DNA of 64,000 nt from Actinomyces oris (GCF_001553935.1 NZ_CP014232.1:868001-932000); one strand, 5' to 3'. Counted from the first letter of the stretch, positions 17,460 to 26,991 are shown. Numbers and translations are program-made. Notes: a model not told the origin generated them from the sequence alone.

Positions 17460-18359
17460 CCTGTTGACGTCAATCGCCCCGGCCCCTGGACCCACCGCAA
17501 CCTCACCGCCCGCGGCACTCGTTTCCATGTCGCGCTGGCGGGCCCCGAGGCCCCGGCCGGAGCCGGTCCCCTCACCCTCCTGGTGCACGGCTTCCCGGAG
17601 TGCTGGTGGACCTGGCGCCACGTCATCCCCGCCCTGGCACAGGCCGGGCACCGCGTGGCGGCCCTCGACCTGCGTGGCTTCGGAGGCTCGGACCGGCCGC
17701 CGTCGGGCTACGACCTGGTGACGCTCGCCCAGGATCTGGCCGCCGTGGTCCGCTCCCTGGGGCACGAGCGGGCCGTGGTCGTCGGCGCGGGGCTCGGCGG
17801 CCAGGTCGCCTGGGCGCTGCCGAGCCTGGCCCCGGATCTGACGACGGCGATCGTCCCGGTCGGCGCCCCCCACCCGCTCGCACTGCGCTCGCTGCGGGCC
17901 CGGGCCCTGTCGGGGCCGGCGCTGCAGTACGTGAGCCTGCGGATCCCGGGCCTGGCCGAGCGCCGCCTGCGCAGCCGCAGCGCCCTGGAGGGCCTGCTGC
18001 GCTCCTGGGCCGGGCCGCACACGCGCGAAGCACTGGCCGAGGAGGCCCCCTACTACGCCGAGCTCCTGTCCCGCCCCGGCGCCGCCCACAGCGCCCTGGA
18101 GCCGCTGCGCAACCTCGTGCTGTCCCGGGCGGAGACGGCCGCCCTGGACAAGCCGGCGACGGTGCCCGTCCTGTCGATGCAGGGCGAGCTCGACCCGGTC
18201 CAACCCGCCCAGGCCTACGCGCGCGACACCCACCACGTGGCCGGCAACCTGCGCCAGGTGACGATCCACCGCTCCGGCCACTTCCCCCAGGAGGAGACCC
18301 CGGCCGGGTTCGTCCGGGCCCTGCTGCCCTTCCTGGCCGACGTCGCCCCCTCCGCCTGA
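17457..18359 (+). CDS. Alpha/beta hydrolase fold protein lacking the usual nucleophile
   Basis: A 300-residue protein of the epoxide hydrolase/haloalkane dehalogenase branch. HGFPECWWTWRHV gives the oxyanion region, and DLRGFGGSDRPP is typical. At the nucleophile elbow, where the family has GHDWGG or GHSMGG, this protein reads GAGLGG, so the nucleophile position is Gly. An Asp (QGELDPV) and a His (RSGHFPQEE) of the triad remain. It may be a non-catalytic member or use another residue. A hydrolase (ephE, from memory) sits near nth in mycobacteria, so the locus is conserved. The GTG start follows a leaderless promoter. Confidence 0.85.
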   Translation: MPVDVNRPGPWTHRNLTARGTRFHVALAGPEAPAGAGPLTLLVHGFPECWWTWRHVIPALAQAGHRVAALDLRGFGGSDRPPSGYDLVTLAQDLAAVVRSLGHERAVVVGAGLGGQVAWALPSLAPDLTTAIVPVGAPHPLALRSLRARALSGPALQYVSLRIPGLAERRLRSRSALEGLLRSWAGPHTREALAEEAPYYAELLSRPGAAHSALEPLRNLVLSRAETAALDKPATVPVLSMQGELDPVQPAQAYARDTHHVAGNLRQVTIHRSGHFPQEETPAGFVRALLPFLADVAPSA

Positions 18360-18525
18360 TACCGAGAGCCGGGCGCTTCTCGCCCAGCCCTGCCGTTCTT
18401 CCGTAGGTCTGCACAAGACGTGCCCAGCTCGGCGGGTGCGGTGCGGTGCGGTCAACCCGACGCCGCCACCCGCCACTCGGCTCGGCGGGTACGTGCGGTG
18501 TGGCGCGGCGCCGGCTCACACCGCC

Positions 18526-19914
18526 TCACACCGGCTGGCGCAGGTTGTCCATGAGGGAGCGGCGGTCGAGCTGGGCGGGCAGCCAGGTGGTCGCCACCGC
18601 GAGCACCAGCGAGATCCCGCTGACGAGGGCCAGCAGCCCCACCGGAATCGAGGCGACCAGGACCGCCGCCCCGCCCCCGGAGTACAGCGCGGCGTAGACG
18701 GCGCTGAAGGCGGTGGCCGCCAGCCCGAAGAGGATGCCGGTGACGGCGTAGATGACGCCCTCCAGCGCGGTGGAGGCCAGAACCGTGCGGGTGCGCGCCC
18801 CGATGACCCCCAGCAGCGCCCCCTCCTGACGCCGGGCCCGCCCCACCATGGCGATGTTGGCGATCCCGCCGACGCCGGAAATGAAGAAGGTTGGAATCCC
18901 GACAGAGAGGAACCCGCTGACCGAGCCCTGCGCGCCGGTGGCCTGCCCGGCGCCGACGGTGGCGTAGACGGTGCCGGTCAGGGCCACGGCGATGGCGAAG
19001 GGGACGATCGTCGTCATCGACAGGGAGGCGCGGTGGCGGGCGTTGGCGCGGGCGGCGAACCAGGCGGGGCTGCACCCCGGGATGAGGGCGGTCCACCAGG
19101 TCAGCAGTGGCCGCAAGGTCCAGTTGGGCACGCTCAGGGCGGCGATCGCGGCGAGGAGCCCCATGGAGGCGCCGGCCATCGCGCGCTCCCCCGGGTCGTT
19201 GAGGTTCATACCGGACGTGGCCATCTCCGCCCTGTCCGCGTCGCTCATGGGCAGGGAGCTCTCGAAGGGGGTCATGACCAGCCCCAGGAGCATGATGCCG
19301 ACGACCACCCACTGCCACCACCGGGTCCGGGTCTGCGGGGCCGTGGCCTCCCGCAGCGCCTGCATCTCGGGGACCGACGCCGCCCGTCGGGCCGGCCCCA
19401 TCGCGCCCAGGATGCAGAACAGCGTCGTCACGGCGATGGTCACCGGCACCCCGAAGCCCGGCATGATGATGGGCAGATTCTGAGGAAACACATCGAATTC
19501 CCGCCAGGTGAGCAGGTAGACGCGGACCAACGGCAGGCTGGCCACCGCCCCCATGGCACCTCCGAGCAGCCCGATCACCCCGACCTGCGCCAGGATGATG
19601 CGGCGGATGCGGCTGCCGGGGATGCCCAGAACCTTCCACAGAGCGTGGGAGCGCTGCTGGGCCGAGACGGTCAGGCCCAGCGTCGTGGACAGGATGACGG
19701 CGGTGGCCAGTCCCACGTAGGAGACGAGGCTGGAGCCGATGATGTGGGAGGCATTGATGAGCTCGGCCGAGCCCTGGGCCTGGGCCCAGCTCAGGGCGCT
19801 GTACCAGGTGGTGATGATGACGCCGATGATGGCGCCGCCGACGGTGGCGACGAGCAGAGACCACAGCCACTGGCGGGCGTGGTGGCGCAGGTCGTTCCAG
19901 ATGAGTGTGACCAT
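18526..19914 (-). CDS. FtsX/MacB-like ABC transporter permease
   Basis: A 462-residue membrane protein with an N-terminal helix (about residues 15-40), paired helices near 75-110 and 135-150, and two further FtsX-type blocks. Segments such as LTVSAQQRSHALWKVLGIPG and VGRARRQEGALLGVIGA match the permease pattern of lipoprotein and peptide exporters. It pairs with the ATPase gene just upstream, 34 bases away. The ATG at 19914 has GGAGAAGATC in front; a longer frame upstream is an Arg/Pro-rich artefact. The cargo is unknown. Confidence 0.9.
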   Translation of the reverse strand: MVTLIWNDLRHHARQWLWSLLVATVGGAIIGVIITTWYSALSWAQAQGSAELINASHIIGSSLVSYVGLATAVILSTTLGLTVSAQQRSHALWKVLGIPGSRIRRIILAQVGVIGLLGGAMGAVASLPLVRVYLLTWREFDVFPQNLPIIMPGFGVPVTIAVTTLFCILGAMGPARRAASVPEMQALREATAPQTRTRWWQWVVVGIMLLGLVMTPFESSLPMSDADRAEMATSGMNLNDPGERAMAGASMGLLAAIAALSVPNWTLRPLLTWWTALIPGCSPAWFAARANARHRASLSMTTIVPFAIAVALTGTVYATVGAGQATGAQGSVSGFLSVGIPTFFISGVGGIANIAMVGRARRQEGALLGVIGARTRTVLASTALEGVIYAVTGILFGLAATAFSAVYAALYSGGGAAVLVASIPVGLLALVSGISLVLAVATTWLPAQLDRRSLMDNLRQPV

Positions 19915-19948
19915 GATCTTCTCCGATCCTCTCCTGCTCCTGTTGCGG

Positions 19949-20788
19949 TCAGGCGGCGCGCGTGGCTCGCGCCGAGTGGACGAGCTCGGCGATCTGGCGG
20001 GCGTCACGGCAGCTGGTCCACTGCACCAGGTGTCCCTGGCTCATGACGGCGACCGCGTCTGCTCTGGCGGCGGCCTCGACGTCGTGGGTCACCATGACCA
20101 CGGTGGTGCCCTGCTCGGTGAGCCGGCGCAACCAGTCCAGGACGAGGGCGGCGGAGTCCAGGTCGAGGGCACCGGTGGGCTCGTCGGCGAAGACGATCCG
20201 GGGGCGGCTGGCCATGACGCGGGCGATGGCCACGCGCTGGCGCTCCCCTCCGGAGAGCTGGTGGGGCTTGAGGCCGGCGCGGTGAGCGAGCCCGACGGCG
20301 TCGAGAGCCTCCCGGATCTGGGCGCTGCTCAGGGGGCGCCCGGCCAGGCGCGAGGGCATGGAGACGTTGTCGGCGGCGCTCAGGGAGGCGATGAGGTTGT
20401 ACTCCTGGAAGACGAAGCCGACGTGGCGGGCGCGGAACCGGGCCCTCTCGGCGGCCCGCATCCCGGAGGTGAGGGCGCCGAGCATGGTCACCCGGCCGCT
20501 GGTGGGCTCATCGAGGCCGGCCATGCAGTGCAGCAACGTGGACTTGCCCGACCCGGAGGCCCCGACGACGGCGGTGAAGCTGCCCTCGGGCAGGTCGGCG
20601 TCGACGTGGTCCAGGGCGGTGACGCGGGCGTCCTGGCGTCCGGGGACCTCGTAGACGCGGGTCAGGCCGCGCAGCCGGATGGCGATGGGCGACGTCGGGC
20701 CCGGCCCAGCAGGCGGAGTGATCGATGGCAGGGATGAGGCGGGGGCGGCGGTCGGGTCGGAGGGGGCCGGGGGCGGGTGAGCAGTCAT
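19949..20788 (-). CDS. MacB/LolD-type ABC transporter ATPase
   Basis: A 279-residue nucleotide-binding subunit. Walker A is GASGSGKSTLL, the Q-loop lies in FVFQEYNLIA, the signature is LSGGERQRVAIARV, Walker B is IVFADEPTGALD and the switch His is in MVTHDVEAA. The first 40 residues are a Pro/Ser-rich head. It drives the FtsX-like permease encoded downstream in the same operon. Transporters of this class export peptides, lipoproteins or antibiotics, or act in bacitracin-type resistance; no sensor kinase is adjacent to choose among these. Confidence 0.95.
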   Translation of the reverse strand: MTAHPPPAPSDPTAAPASSLPSITPPAGPGPTSPIAIRLRGLTRVYEVPGRQDARVTALDHVDADLPEGSFTAVVGASGSGKSTLLHCMAGLDEPTSGRVTMLGALTSGMRAAERARFRARHVGFVFQEYNLIASLSAADNVSMPSRLAGRPLSSAQIREALDAVGLAHRAGLKPHQLSGGERQRVAIARVMASRPRIVFADEPTGALDLDSAALVLDWLRRLTEQGTTVVMVTHDVEAAARADAVAVMSQGHLVQWTSCRDARQIAELVHSARATRAA

Positions 20789-20904
20789 GCCTCCAGCCTG
20801 ACGGCGCTGTCTCTCCCAGCCCGTCCGGCCATCTGGCGAATCGAGGGTGGGGCTAGCCCGACACCGGCCCGGACCCCTCCACGGGCTCCGCACTCAGGCG
20901 CCCC

Positions 20905-21546
20905 TCACACCCCCACCTGCGGGCACAGCCCGGCCTCGAGCAGCGTGCACTGACCGCAGCGGGGCGAGCGGGCCGAGCACACCTGGCGCCCGTGCTCGAT
21001 GAGCCGGTGGCAGCCATCGGTCCAGCGCCACGGCTCCCACAGGGCCGCGATGTCCTTCTCCACGCGCAGCGGGTCCTTCGACGTCGTCCACCCCAGGCGG
21101 CGCGAGAGCCTGCCCACGTGGGTGTCCACGGTGATGGCGGGCTGGCCGAAGGCGTTGCCGAGCACGACGTTGGCGGTCTTGCGCCCCACGCCCGGCAAGG
21201 CCACGAGCTCCTCACGACTGCCCGGGACCCGCCCCTCGAAGCGCTCGGTGAGGGCCTGACCGATGCCGAGCAGGTGGCCGGCCTTGGCGCGCTGGAAGCC
21301 GAGCGGCCGCAGGATCGCCTCGAGGTCCTCGCGTCGGGCGGCTCCCAGGGCGGCGGCGTCGGGGTAGCGCTCGAAGAGCTCGGGGGTGACGGTGTTGACG
21401 CGCGCGTCAGTGGTCTGGGCCGACAGGACGGTGGCCACGAGCAGCTGGAAGGGGCCGTCGTGGTCCAGGGCGCAGGCGGCGTCGGGGTAGAGGGTCATGA
21501 GCTCGTCGTCGACGGCGCCCGCACGCCGGGCCGGCTCGGTCGTCAT
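20905..21546 (-). CDS. nth: Endonuclease III (DNA glycosylase/AP lyase)
   Basis: A 213-residue HhH-GPD base-excision enzyme that removes oxidised pyrimidines and cleaves at abasic sites. The helix-hairpin-helix and catalytic block reads LPGVGRKTANVVLGNAFG with the lysine in GRKT, and VDTHVGRLSRRLG carries the catalytic Asp. Four C-terminal cysteines bind a 4Fe-4S cluster (CSARSPRCGQC then C seven residues on, slightly longer than the usual final spacing). The start MTTEPARRAG matches family N-termini. GTG at 21660 gives a longer variant with no family support. nth beside crp is conserved in actinobacteria. Confidence 0.95.
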   Translation of the reverse strand: MTTEPARRAGAVDDELMTLYPDAACALDHDGPFQLLVATVLSAQTTDARVNTVTPELFERYPDAAALGAARREDLEAILRPLGFQRAKAGHLLGIGQALTERFEGRVPGSREELVALPGVGRKTANVVLGNAFGQPAITVDTHVGRLSRRLGWTTSKDPLRVEKDIAALWEPWRWTDGCHRLIEHGRQVCSARSPRCGQCTLLEAGLCPQVGV

Positions 21547-21790
21547 CGCCGCCTCGGCCCCAGCGGTCTCGCTACTCACTGCCCTACGCACTGTTCTCCG
21601 TCCTCTCTCCGCAACCCCACCGATGGAACCGTGTCGCACGACGCACCCGATTTTGCTCACTTCCCTTTGACCTGCAACACACGGAGACTACAATGCTCGA
21701 CGGCGTGCCACAGGTCACAAGCCGTGGCAGGATAGACCCGAGGGCTCCCGCATGCGGGATGCCAGCCCCCTAACCACCAGGAGGATCTCC

Positions 21791-22468
21791 GTGGAAGACA
21801 GCATTATCTCCAGGATCCCGCTCTTCGAGGGCCTGAGCCCGGAGGAGCAGGAGGAACTGCGCGCCATGATGACGCAGACGACTCTGCGCCGTGGCGAGAC
21901 CCTCTTCAACGAGGGCGACTCAGGCGACCGCCTCTACATTCTCCTCTCCGGGAAGGTGAAGCTCGGCCACGCCAGCGCCGACGGCCGCGAGAACCTGCTC
22001 GCGGTGCTCGGCCCCGGCGAGATCGTCGGCGAGCTGACCCTGTTCGACCCGGGCCCGCGCTCCACCACCGCCACCGCCGTGGCCCCCACCGAGCTCCTGA
22101 CGCTGGACCACAACCAGCTCATGACCTTCGTGGAGTCCCACCCGCAGCTGGCCAAGGACATGCTGCGCGCCCTGGCCCAGCGCCTGCGCCGCACGAACAC
22201 CGCGCTGGCGGACCTCGTCTTCTCCGACGTGCCCGGCCGCGTGGCCAAGGCCCTGCTGGACCTGGCCGACCGCTTCGGCTCACCCACCGACGACGGTGTC
22301 CACGTCCCCCACGACCTCACCCAGGAGGAGCTCGCCCAGCTGGTGGGCGCCTCGCGGGAGACGGTCAACAAGTCGCTGGCCGAGTTCGTCTCCCGCGGCT
22401 GGATCCGCCTGGAGGGCCGGGCCGTCACGCTGCTCGACGTCGACCGCCTGCGCCGTCGCGCCCGCTGA
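21791..22468 (+). CDS. crp: Crp/Fnr-family cAMP-responsive regulator (Crp/GlxR type)
   Basis: A 225-residue regulator. The N-terminal cyclic-nucleotide domain shows GDSGDRLYILLSGKVKLG and the binding signature GELTLFDPGPRSTTATA. The C-terminal winged helix reads LTQEELAQLVGASRETVNKS. Length and motifs fit actinobacterial Crp/GlxR, a global regulator of carbon and respiration genes. GTG at 21791 is chosen for the AGGAGG eight bases upstream; an ATG 39 bases earlier lacks such a site. It sits divergent to nth as in mycobacteria, and a large terminator follows. Confidence 0.95.
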   Translation: MEDSIISRIPLFEGLSPEEQEELRAMMTQTTLRRGETLFNEGDSGDRLYILLSGKVKLGHASADGRENLLAVLGPGEIVGELTLFDPGPRSTTATAVAPTELLTLDHNQLMTFVESHPQLAKDMLRALAQRLRRTNTALADLVFSDVPGRVAKALLDLADRFGSPTDDGVHVPHDLTQEELAQLVGASRETVNKSLAEFVSRGWIRLEGRAVTLLDVDRLRRRAR

Positions 22469-22548
22469 GGTCCCGTCTCGGGTCGCGAGCCCTCAGCACG
22501 GCGCACCGGAGAAGCCGCCGGGCGCTGACACCCGCATCAACCGCAGAG

Positions 22549-22599
22549 ACGACGCCGCGCCTGCAGCCGGAAGGTACCGGACCGCAGGCGCGGCGTCGT
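22549..22599. terminator. Bidirectional terminator between crp and the DUF4177 gene
   Basis: A 16-bp perfect stem (ACGACGCCGCGCCTGC and its complement at 22584-22599) with an inner GCCGG/CCGG stem, placed between two convergent genes. Confidence 0.85.
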
Positions 22600-22625
22600 G
22601 CGCGCCGACCTCGCCGGGCAGCCCG

Positions 22626-22817
22626 TCAGGACCGGGGGCGCTTGAGGTAGGCGATGAGGTTGTCCGTGCCGGAGGGACCAGGCACGACCTGGACGAGCTC
22701 CCAGCCGTCAGCACCCCACTGGTCGAGGATCTGCTTGGTGGCGTGAGTGATGAGGGGGACGGTGACGTACTCCCAGGTGGTCGGCGAGGCGGATACGGGC
22801 TCAGAAGATGCTGTCAT
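22626..22817 (-). CDS. Small DUF4177-type protein
   Basis: A 63-residue protein with the sequence pattern TWEYVTVPL, then ATKQILDQWGADGWELVQVV, the hallmark of short DUF4177 proteins (one sheet packed on a helix). Similar small proteins sit between crp and whiB in other actinobacteria, so it is a real conserved gene despite its size. No biochemical role is established. It starts 57 bases downstream of the whiB stop on the same strand and may share its transcript. Confidence 0.85.
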   Translation of the reverse strand: MTASSEPVSASPTTWEYVTVPLITHATKQILDQWGADGWELVQVVPGPSGTDNLIAYLKRPRS

Positions 22818-22874
22818 GGGACTCAGCCTAGAGCCCGCCGCCAGGCGCCGGAAGTCGGCAACGCGAGGGCGCCC

Positions 22875-23210
22875 TCAGGAGGCGCAGCGCACCCGGGCCA
22901 GGATGCGAGGGGCGCGACGCGCGTGGATCTCGGCGACGAGCTCATCATCCTCGCGCTCGAGCCACCGACCCCAGTCATCGACCTCGGGGAAGCGTCGCAG
23001 CAGCGCCCGCCTCTCCCGCTCGGTCAGCCCACCCCAGACACCGAAGCTGGACTCGGAGTTGAGCGCCTCGGCCAGGCACTCCATACGAACCGGACATGCG
23101 AAGCACAGCGACCTCGCATCGCGCTGCTCAGCACCCTTGCCGAAGAGCTGGTCAGGCTCGACGGTGGCGCAGGCCGCTTGGGCCGCCCAGGTCTGGTCGT
23201 CTTGAATCAT
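22875..23210 (-). CDS. whiB: WhiB-family iron-sulfur transcription factor
   Basis: A 111-residue WhiB-like protein. The 4Fe-4S ligands are Cys14, Cys36, Cys39 and Cys45 (C, then CxxC and Cx5C). The turn motif FGVWGG follows, then a basic region ERRALLRRF. Members sense oxygen, nitric oxide or redox state and act with sigma factors. Position beside the PBP gene matches whiB4 of mycobacteria, and the short length fits. The ATG at 23210 has GGGAG upstream; a more upstream in-frame start is less well placed. Confidence 0.95.
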   Translation of the reverse strand: MIQDDQTWAAQAACATVEPDQLFGKGAEQRDARSLCFACPVRMECLAEALNSESSFGVWGGLTERERRALLRRFPEVDDWGRWLEREDDELVAEIHARRAPRILARVRCAS

Positions 23211-23727
23211 GCTCACTCCCGATCCATTCAACGGCCGACGCCGTTGTCGGTCACGTCACAGTCGTTACCGTATGGCAACCGAGCACCTCACACCAAATCC
23301 TCCCCCCGTGACCTGGGCAATCCGACCGCCGCAGAACCCCGATAACGCACCGAGGAGCAGCACACACAAGGGCGGTTCTCTGATAGCGAGCCGAATATTG
23401 GACGTCAAGACCACCGTCGGCCTTGCCTTTCCCACGGCTGGGGATGCGAGTTCTCACGGGCGGTGAACCACCTCCGAACCACCCACCTCCTCAAGGGATC
23501 GTGATGTCAACGTGACCCTCACCTGAATAATCTCTAAGAATTGCCTGAGCGTCGGAGCTGTCTCGCTATGTGGCCGAGCCACCCCGTCGCCGGCAGGCCG
23601 CTGCGTCGTCGAACCACCCCGCATTCCCGCCGAACAGAGGGCACAGAGCCGGCCTCCAAGGGTCTTCCCAGCCCGAAGAGGGTCTACGCCACTGCATCCT
23701 CCAAGCGATTCCACGTAGGCTGGCGCC
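23211..23727. promoter_or_regulatory. Divergent promoter region, whiB / class A PBP
   Basis: 517 bases with lower GC than the flanking genes. For the PBP gene, TAGGCT at 23716-23721 is followed by six bases and the ATG, a leaderless arrangement. For whiB a possible -10 (complement of 23267-23272, TACGGT) lies about 60 bases upstream of the start. No repeat or gene is seen in the rest. Confidence 0.5.
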
Positions 23728-25815
23728 ATGGCGAAATCCTCTGCGCGCGGGCGCTCACTGACACCACCCCAGGTCGTCTCGATGCTCGTGGTCTTCCTGA
23801 CTCTCTCGTGCGTCGGCGGCGTCCTGTCAGCGGGCTTCGCCGCCCCCTTCGTGGGCGCCACGGCAGCACTGACCAAGGCGTCGGCCGAGCTCTTCGAAGA
23901 GCTCCCCAGCGACTTCAACGTCCAGCAGCCCAGCCAGATCTCCACCCTCCTGGCGGCCGACGGCACCGAGATCACCAAGTTCTACGCGGAGAACCGCATC
24001 GTGGTGCCTCTGAACTCGATCTCGGTCAACATGCAGAACGCCATCGTCGCCGTCGAGGACCAGCGCTTCTACCAGCACCAGGGCGTCGACCCCACCGGCA
24101 TGGTGCGGGCCCTGGTGTCCAACAACGCCGGCGGCTCGCGTCAGGGCGCCTCAACACTGACCCAGCAGTACGTGCGCAACACGCTCATCGAGACCGGCCT
24201 GAAGAACGATGACCACAAGATCATCAGGGACGCCACCGAGCGCACCGTGGCCCGCAAGCTGCGGGAGATGAAGTTCGCTCTCAGCCTGGAACAGAAGTAC
24301 TCCAAGCAGCAGATTCTCGAGGGCTACCTCAACATCGCCGCCTTCAGCCCCTCCACCTACGGGGTCGAGGCCTCCGCCCGGCACTACTTCAGCAAGTCGG
24401 CCAAGGACCTGACGGTGGCCGAGGCCGCCCTCATGGCCGGCACCACCAACGCCCCCAGCGCCTACGACCCCGTCACCCAGCCGGAGCTGGCCAAGAACCG
24501 CATGGACTGGGTGCTCTCCAAGATGCTGGAGGAGAAGTTCATCACCAAGCAGCAGTACGACGAGGCGGTCGCCACTCCGATCGCAAGCATGCTGCACGTC
24601 TCGGAGTCCCCGGCAGGCTGCGGCGCCGCTGGAAACGCCGCCTACTTCTGCACCTACGTGGTCAACGAGATCCTCGGCTCGGAGAACTTCGGACCCGATA
24701 TCGCCTCCCGCCGTCAGCTCCTGACGCGCGGAGGGTTGAAGATCACCACCACCTTGAACCTCGAGCGTCAGAGCGCCGCGGACAACGTCATCCAGTCCAA
24801 CGTCCCCACCGGCGACGCCTCGGGAACCGACACGACCATCGTCTCCATCGAGCCCGGTACGGGCCGAATTCAGGCGCTGGCCCAGAACAGTAACTACGGC
24901 GACGGCGGCCCCGACAGCACCGACACCCAGCTCGTCTACGCCGCGGACGCCAAGCACGGCGGCATCGAGCTCAGTGACGGAACCGTCGGCTTCCAGCCGG
25001 GGTCGACCTTCAAGGCCCTCATCCTGGCCGAGTGGTTCAGGAACGGTAACTCCGCCAGCGCCAGGCTCAGCGCCGTCCCCAGAACCTTCCACTGGGACAT
25101 CCCCTGCGCCCCGGAGAACAACGACCCGACCTGGGCCCCGAAGAACGTTGACCCCTCACTCAACCGAGCCACCAACGTCACCGAGGCCACGAAGCTGTCC
25201 ATCAACGTCGCCTACGCCGAGATGCTCAGCCGCCTCAACGTCTGCGACGTCACCAGCTTCGCCGCCTCCATCGGAGTGACGAAGGCCGACGGGACCCAGC
25301 TGGACCCGCGTCCCTCCATCGTGCTGGGCTCCCAGAACGTGCCGCCGCTGAGCATGGCCAACGCCTACGCGACCTTCGCCTCCGGCGGCAAGTACTGCAA
25401 GCCCATCGCCATCGACCAGATCCTGGACGCCAGCGGCACCTCGATGGCCGTGCCCAGCGCCGACTGCACCCAGGCCATGGACCAGGGGGCCGCGGACCAG
25501 ACCGCGACCACTTTGACCGCCACGTCGCAGAGAGGCGGAACAGCTCAGTTCGCCACCTTCGGTCGACCAATCGGCGGCAAGACCGGAACCACGGACGACA
25601 ACAACGACGCCTGGTTCGTGGGTTTCACCCCGCAGCTGGCCACCGCCGTCTGGATCGGTCACGCCGGCAGCCCCAGGACCCTCAACTATCAGCAGATCGG
25701 TCCGCACTCCATCGGCATCATGTACGGTAGCGACGTGGCTGTGCCGATGTGGCGCGACTACATGTCCCAGGCCGTGGCGAACGATCCTGCCCTGCCCATT
25801 CCCTCCCACGGGTGA
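23728..25815 (+). CDS. Class A penicillin-binding protein (transglycosylase/transpeptidase)
   Basis: A 695-residue bifunctional peptidoglycan synthase. A single N-terminal membrane helix (about residues 15-40) is followed by the GT51 glycosyltransferase domain (VEDQRFYQHQGVDPTG, GASTLTQQYVRN) and then the transpeptidase. The active-site Ser is in GSTFK near residue 425, SIN comes later and KTGT is near residue 617. It polymerises and crosslinks glycan strands outside the membrane. Unlike mycobacterial PonA2 it ends soon after the transpeptidase and shows no PASTA domain. The ATG follows a leaderless -10 element. The whiB-PBP pair is syntenic with mycobacteria. Confidence 0.95.
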   Translation: MAKSSARGRSLTPPQVVSMLVVFLTLSCVGGVLSAGFAAPFVGATAALTKASAELFEELPSDFNVQQPSQISTLLAADGTEITKFYAENRIVVPLNSISVNMQNAIVAVEDQRFYQHQGVDPTGMVRALVSNNAGGSRQGASTLTQQYVRNTLIETGLKNDDHKIIRDATERTVARKLREMKFALSLEQKYSKQQILEGYLNIAAFSPSTYGVEASARHYFSKSAKDLTVAEAALMAGTTNAPSAYDPVTQPELAKNRMDWVLSKMLEEKFITKQQYDEAVATPIASMLHVSESPAGCGAAGNAAYFCTYVVNEILGSENFGPDIASRRQLLTRGGLKITTTLNLERQSAADNVIQSNVPTGDASGTDTTIVSIEPGTGRIQALAQNSNYGDGGPDSTDTQLVYAADAKHGGIELSDGTVGFQPGSTFKALILAEWFRNGNSASARLSAVPRTFHWDIPCAPENNDPTWAPKNVDPSLNRATNVTEATKLSINVAYAEMLSRLNVCDVTSFAASIGVTKADGTQLDPRPSIVLGSQNVPPLSMANAYATFASGGKYCKPIAIDQILDASGTSMAVPSADCTQAMDQGAADQTATTLTATSQRGGTAQFATFGRPIGGKTGTTDDNNDAWFVGFTPQLATAVWIGHAGSPRTLNYQQIGPHSIGIMYGSDVAVPMWRDYMSQAVANDPALPIPSHG

Positions 25816-25866
25816 GCGGCTCTCCCCGCGAGAACGACAACTGCACAGAAGAGGACCCGACTCCCC

Positions 25867-26853
25867 ATGACGCCCTGCTCTGCCGGCCGTGCCGCCCTGT
25901 CCGTCATCGGCACCACCGCCGCTCTGGGGGCGGCCACGCTGGCCTACAGCCTCATTGAGGCCAGGTGCCCCGTGCTGCGGCGCATCGATGTGCCGGTGCT
26001 CGCCACCGACGAGGAGCCCCTCACGGTGTTGCACCTGGCCGACCTTCACCTGACGGGCCGCACCGAGGCGCGGGTCGCTTGGGTGCGGCAGCTGGCGCAG
26101 CTGCAGCCCGACGTCGTCGTCAACACCGGCGACAACCTCTCCCTGGCATCCGGCCTGGAGCCGCTGCGACGGGCACTCGAACCGCTGACGGGCCTGCCCG
26201 GGGCCTTCGTCATGGGCGACCACGACTACCGCTCCACCGTCTTCCGCCTGCCGACGCGCTATCTGCACCGGGACCCGCGCAAGGCCTCCAGCCGCGTGCG
26301 CGACGAGGACATCGAGGCCCTGCCCTGGGAGGAGGTCCGCGACCTGCAGGCCGCCGGCGGCTGGGTGGACCTGACCAACCGACGCGGCTCGCTGACCGTG
26401 CGCGGGCGGCGCATCGAGCTGGTCGGCGTCGATGACCCGCACGCCAACCGCGACGTCCTGCCCCTCCCCGAGGCCGCCGGCTCGGCGGAGTCGGCCACCT
26501 CCCTGCCGGCGATCCGTGACCATGAGGGCCGGGCTCTGCGGCTGGGACTCACGCACGCCCCCTACCGGCGGGTCCTGGAGGCGATGTCGGCCGACGACGT
26601 CGACCTGGTCCTGGCCGGGCACACCCACGGCGGACAGCTGTGCGTGCCCGGGGTGGGGGCACTGGTGACCAACTGCGACCTGGACCGGGGGCGCGCATCA
26701 GGCCTGTCGCAGTGGCCGGGCCGGCTCGGGGACCCACGGGCCGCCGACCACATGTACCTGCACGTCTCCGCCGGGCTCGGCACAAGCCCCTACACGCCCG
26801 TGCGCCTGGCCTGCCGGCCCGAGGCCACGCTGCTGCGGCTCCTGCCGGCCTGA
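25867..26853 (+). CDS. Membrane-anchored metallophosphoesterase
   Basis: A 328-residue calcineurin-like phosphoesterase with an N-terminal hydrophobic anchor (about residues 10-28). Metal motifs are in order: DLHLTG (DxH), NTGDN (GDN), MGDHDYR (in place of GNHD, with Asp for Asn), LTHAPYR and GHTHGGQL. The Asn-to-Asp change at the third motif is unusual because that Asn normally binds a metal. The homologue follows the class A PBP gene in mycobacteria too. The substrate is unknown; relatives act on phospholipids or nucleotides. It lies 51 bases downstream of the PBP gene. Confidence 0.9.
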   Translation: MTPCSAGRAALSVIGTTAALGAATLAYSLIEARCPVLRRIDVPVLATDEEPLTVLHLADLHLTGRTEARVAWVRQLAQLQPDVVVNTGDNLSLASGLEPLRRALEPLTGLPGAFVMGDHDYRSTVFRLPTRYLHRDPRKASSRVRDEDIEALPWEEVRDLQAAGGWVDLTNRRGSLTVRGRRIELVGVDDPHANRDVLPLPEAAGSAESATSLPAIRDHEGRALRLGLTHAPYRRVLEAMSADDVDLVLAGHTHGGQLCVPGVGALVTNCDLDRGRASGLSQWPGRLGDPRAADHMYLHVSAGLGTSPYTPVRLACRPEATLLRLLPA

Positions 26854-26925
26854 GGCGGCACACCTCAGCGCTCCCCCGCTAACACTTCGTCCGAGCCGCA
26901 CCTCTCCCGACACTCTTCCCACGCA

Positions 26926-26991
26926 ACACTTCGACCAAAACTTCAGAATCGACGCGGCTCCGGGTCGATTCTGAAGTTTCGGTCGAAGTGT
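26926..26991. repeat. 66-bp hairpin element, copy 1
   Basis: Arms of 28 bases (26926-26953 and 26964-26991) pair with one mismatch around the 10-base loop GCGGCTCCGG. The outer part reads ACACTTCGACC. A second copy with the same loop is at 41144-41209. It lies between two convergent genes and could terminate both. Confidence 0.85.

Noticed and set aside
18360..18525. GGTGCGGTGCGGTGCGG run as a functional repeat
   Set aside because: A short simple repeat in a gene tail-to-tail gap, with no second copy and no structure worth naming.
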